From the NCBI GenBank assembly GCA_022616415.1, contig JAKEEU010000252.1, forward strand, positions 1 to 42,237: a stretch of DNA of 42,237 nt. Reading direction: 5' to 3'. Numbering within the stretch: the first letter of the stretch is position 1; every line of letters starts with the position of its first letter. The position numbers were made by a program, and so were the translations under genes. Below the pieces are notes generated by a model. That model was given only the letters and a program-made list of their open reading frames with translations. It did no database searches and was not told the origin of the DNA. The stretch is from Candidatus Zhuqueibacterota bacterium (GTDB lineage Bacteria; Zhuqueibacterota; Zhuqueibacteria; Zhuqueibacterales; Zhuqueibacteraceae). Positions 39,931 through 42,237 of the stretch are shown piece after piece.

Positions 39931-41934
39931 ATGCCCGAATCTGAAGAACAACAAGTTTCCGCACCGACAGTGGAAGCCCCGGCGGCAGAGCAACCCAAAC
40001 CGTTGTCGCCGCTATTAGAAGCCATCAAGCGGCCGATTCCGGGAGATAATCCCTGCGGCCGCGACGTCGCCTCTGATGATGCTTTTCAAAAAATCAAAGA
40101 GGAAATCAATCGCATCGGCGCCGTAAGCACCAAAGTGGATTATGGCGCCGCCGCGGAGGCGGCGCAGGACGTGAAGAGCCTCACCAGCGCCAAGCTGCGC
40201 GAGATGGCCAAAAAGGGCGAAACCTTAGATACGAAAAGCTTCATCAGCGATACCAGCGGCGTCGACTATCCGATGATTGTCGAATTGGCGGCCAAAATTC
40301 TGTCGGAAAAATCCAAAGACCTGCGCGTGGCCGGCTATCTCTGCTTTGCGCTCTGGCGAAGCCGGCGTTTTTCCGGATTGGCGGAAGGCCTCATGGCGAT
40401 CCACATTTTGCTGCAAGAGTTTTGGGAGGGCTTGTTCCCAGCCAAGTCGCGGCTGGCGGCGCGCAAAGCTGCCATTGAATTTTTGACACAGAAATTGCCG
40501 GAAGCTCTCGAAGCCGCCGAAGTGCAAGTTGATGACCGTGAGCCTTTGGAGAGCGCGAAGCAAACGCTGACTGAGCTGCAAAAGGAGGTGACAGCCAAAA
40601 TCCCGCAAAGCGATTTTTTGCTGATGGGCACGATTCAGGCAGTTGGAAAATGTCTCGCCAAAGTCCCGGTGAAGCAAGAGCCTCAGCCAAGTCCACAACC
40701 GGGACTTCAACCTGTAGCGGCTCCACAACCGGAGCCAGGGCCACAACCAGGTTCAGCGCCGGCGCGGGGGCCGATGCGAACTTCAGATGACGCCGTAACT
40801 GCGATTCGCGAGGCAGCCAAATTTTTGCGCGGGCAAGACCGCAAGAGCGCAGCGCCGTATCGCTTGGCGCGGAGCATGCGTTGGGATGTTTTGGTCAACG
40901 AGCCGCCGAACGAAAACGGCAAAACCAAAGTCGAAGCGCCACGCGCCCAGCGCCGCGAATACTTCACCAAGCTGCAGCAGAGCGGCCAGTGGGATAAGCT
41001 GCTCGACGACGGCGAAACCGACTTCATGCAACCGTACTTTTACTATTGGCTGGATTTGCAACGCTTCATCGTCGCCGCGATGGACGCGCTCGGCAGCGAT
41101 TTTCAGCACGCCCGCATGGCGATTTTGCAGGAGCTGGCGATTCTCCTGCAGCGCGTACCTCAATTGCCGAGCCTGATTTTCAGCGATGGCACACGCTTCG
41201 CCGATGCGGTGACGCAAAGTTGGATCGAAGAGACGGTGATGCCTGCGCTCGGCAGCGGCGAAAACGCCGGAGTCGGGCCGGCCGGTCCTGCACTCGATAG
41301 TGATTTGGCCGCGCTCTTCGCCGAGGCCAAAAAGATTCTCGCCAAAGGCGATCTCGCCGCGGCTATCGCTTATTTGCAAGACGGCGCAACGCTGGATGTC
41401 TCGGGCAAAAATCGTTTTTGCCGGCGGCTGCATATAGCCACCGTTTGCTTGCGTGGCGGTCAGCCGAAGATGGCGCGCCCGCTATTGGAAGATTTGAGCG
41501 AAGAGATCGAGAAGTTTGCCATTACGGTTTGGGAGCCGGCGCTCGCTTTGGAGGTTTGGAAAAATTTGTACGAGTGCTACGGCTCGCTCACCGCCAGCAC
41601 GCCGCCGGCCGGCAAGGCGGGGTTGCAAGAGCATGCCGACCGGGTCTTTGAAAAAATGTGCCGGTTGGATTTGAGCTACGCGCTCGCGGCGTCCGGAACT
41701 AAACCCAAAACCAAGCGCCCGGCGCCGCCTAAGCCGACCAAAAGAACCGCGGCCGAAATGGACGAGCACGAACTGATCACGGTGGATGAGATGGACAGCC
41801 GCGAACCGGTAACTGCAGATGAAAAGGATGAACGCGGCGAGAGCACGGATGGAAAGGTTAAACGCGGCAAGAAGGCGGCAGTAAATTTAGAAGAGAAGGG
41901 AAAACGTGAGACAACGCCGGCGGCTACTGGATAA
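39931..41934 (+). CDS. tssA: T6SS protein TssA (ImpA N-terminal domain)
   Basis: 667 residues. The ImpA_N domain (about 28-170: PIPGDNPCGRDVASDDAFQK, VAGYLCFALWRSRRFSGLAE) is followed by a Pro/Gln-rich linker (250-283). A C-terminal VasJ-like region follows (about 285-540: PYRLARSMRWDVLVNEPPNE, YWLDLQRFIVAAMDALG). TssA starts and guides sheath assembly at the baseplate. The last 100 residues are charged low-complexity (TKRTAAEMDEHELITVDEMD, RGKKAAVNLEEKG), unusual for TssA. Start ATG 39931 has no strong ribosome site. A hairpin follows the gene. Confidence 0.9.
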   Translation: MPESEEQQVSAPTVEAPAAEQPKPLSPLLEAIKRPIPGDNPCGRDVASDDAFQKIKEEINRIGAVSTKVDYGAAAEAAQDVKSLTSAKLREMAKKGETLDTKSFISDTSGVDYPMIVELAAKILSEKSKDLRVAGYLCFALWRSRRFSGLAEGLMAIHILLQEFWEGLFPAKSRLAARKAAIEFLTQKLPEALEAAEVQVDDREPLESAKQTLTELQKEVTAKIPQSDFLLMGTIQAVGKCLAKVPVKQEPQPSPQPGLQPVAAPQPEPGPQPGSAPARGPMRTSDDAVTAIREAAKFLRGQDRKSAAPYRLARSMRWDVLVNEPPNENGKTKVEAPRAQRREYFTKLQQSGQWDKLLDDGETDFMQPYFYYWLDLQRFIVAAMDALGSDFQHARMAILQELAILLQRVPQLPSLIFSDGTRFADAVTQSWIEETVMPALGSGENAGVGPAGPALDSDLAALFAEAKKILAKGDLAAAIAYLQDGATLDVSGKNRFCRRLHIATVCLRGGQPKMARPLLEDLSEEIEKFAITVWEPALALEVWKNLYECYGSLTASTPPAGKAGLQEHADRVFEKMCRLDLSYALAASGTKPKTKRPAPPKPTKRTAAEMDEHELITVDEMDSREPVTADEKDERGESTDGKVKRGKKAAVNLEEKGKRETTPAATG

Positions 41935-41985
41935 AAAGAACTTCCAGAAAAGAGATGCTGTAAGCACTAAATTCAGTAGCTTTTA

Positions 41986-42051
41986 TTCCCAACGGATAGA
42001 TGAACCCAACGGAAAAATTCTTTACAGTTGGGTTCATCTATCCGTTGGGAA
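41986..42051 (+). terminator. 25-bp perfect hairpin of CCAACGGAT words after tssA
   Basis: Left arm 41986-42010 (TTCCCAACGGATAGATGAAC...) and right arm 42027-42051 are exact complements around a 16-base loop. It lies 50 bp after tssA. It belongs to the same family as the hairpin after the cysteine desulfurase gene, so it may be a repeat used as a terminator. Confidence 0.7.
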
Positions 42052-42176
42052 GATCCTGTTTGTTGGAGCTGCCTGTAGGGACTTCAGTTCTCAGCTCGCG
42101 GCTATAGACTTGTCGGAGAATCTGTTTTAGTTCCAATAGTTAGTGTCTGTCCGGAAAATAATAATCACAAAAAAAC

Positions 42177-42205
42177 TTGAATTTGTTTTATTTTTTAATT
42201 ATATT
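42177..42205 (+). promoter_or_regulatory. Sigma-70-like promoter at the window end
   Basis: -35 TTGAAT (42177-42182), 17-bp spacer, -10 TATATT (42200-42205) in very AT-rich DNA. It points to a gene beyond the window, perhaps the next T6SS transcription unit. The stretch 42,052-42,176 holds no gene I can support. Confidence 0.5.
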
Positions 42206-42237
42206 GTATTGTTTTAAACTTCAAAAGCATTATACAA

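Noticed and set aside
42140..42160. TGTCTGTCCGGAAAATA as an insertion-sequence end
   Set aside because: It resembles some IS termini and the TGTCCGGACGC at 18767, but there is no matching inverted end or transposase in the window.
1..42237. tRNA or rRNA genes
   Set aside because: I saw no cloverleaf-like sequence or conserved rRNA segment on either strand while reading; a tRNAscan run would settle this.

Overview
The window is about 42 kb of a chromosome, or a large contig, from a Gram-negative, free-living bacterium. Evidence for this is two outer-membrane beta-barrel proteins (one a clear TonB-dependent receptor), a type VI secretion (T6SS) gene set, a lipoprotein cytochrome c and a secreted sortilin-like beta-propeller protein. 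The mix of a VPS10/sortilin-like protein, TonB receptors with a carboxypeptidase-like N-domain and a divergent T6SS suggests an uncultured FCB-group lineage such as candidate phylum KSB1 or Calditrichota. That placement is inference; no rRNA gene is present.

Region 1 (1-14,086) is the 3' part of a BREX phage-defence island: pglX, pglZ and brxL in type 1 order. The expected brxA/B/C would lie before base 1. Three accessory units sit between pglX and pglZ: an AAA ATPase plus TOPRIM (DUF4276-like) pair joined to pglX by 4-base overlaps, an AlbA_2/HATPase/winged-helix protein, and an AbiEi-type antitoxin whose toxin partner is missing. A family of palindromic repeats (core TATGGGCGCGCCCATA) and a second, decayed copy of the AlbA_2 gene's 3' end bracket the abiEi-pglZ-brxL block.

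Region 2 (14,087-22,850) holds a convergent sortilin-like protein, a HATPase-DUF4325 regulator, a cysteine desulfurase and mnmA (together tRNA 2-thiouridine synthesis), a RelE/Phd-type toxin-antitoxin pair and a small pair made of an AF2212-like protein and a retropepsin-like protein. The toxin-antitoxin pair lies between the real 3' end of mnmA and a decayed second copy of that 3' end.

Region 3 (22,851-29,306) holds an ECF-S-like membrane protein, two outer-membrane receptors and a c-type cytochrome, probably an uptake and envelope group.

Region 4 (29,307-42,237) is a T6SS cluster: a TagH-like protein without an FHA domain, tssK, tssL, tssM, tagF and tssA. It is interrupted by an unknown 153-residue ORF, a DUF2255 pseudogene, a higBA toxin-antitoxin pair and a small element with terminal inverted repeats carrying a degenerate GxxExxY gene.

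Nearly every spacer after 17 kb holds hairpins or tandem arrays built from short words (TGGTTGC, CCAACGGAT, GCAAAGACGC/CACAAAGA, GCAGAGGGC, TTACGC, GCATCCAG, CCCACGAAA, GATGCG...GCATC). These and the two duplicated gene ends are the least explained parts of the window.
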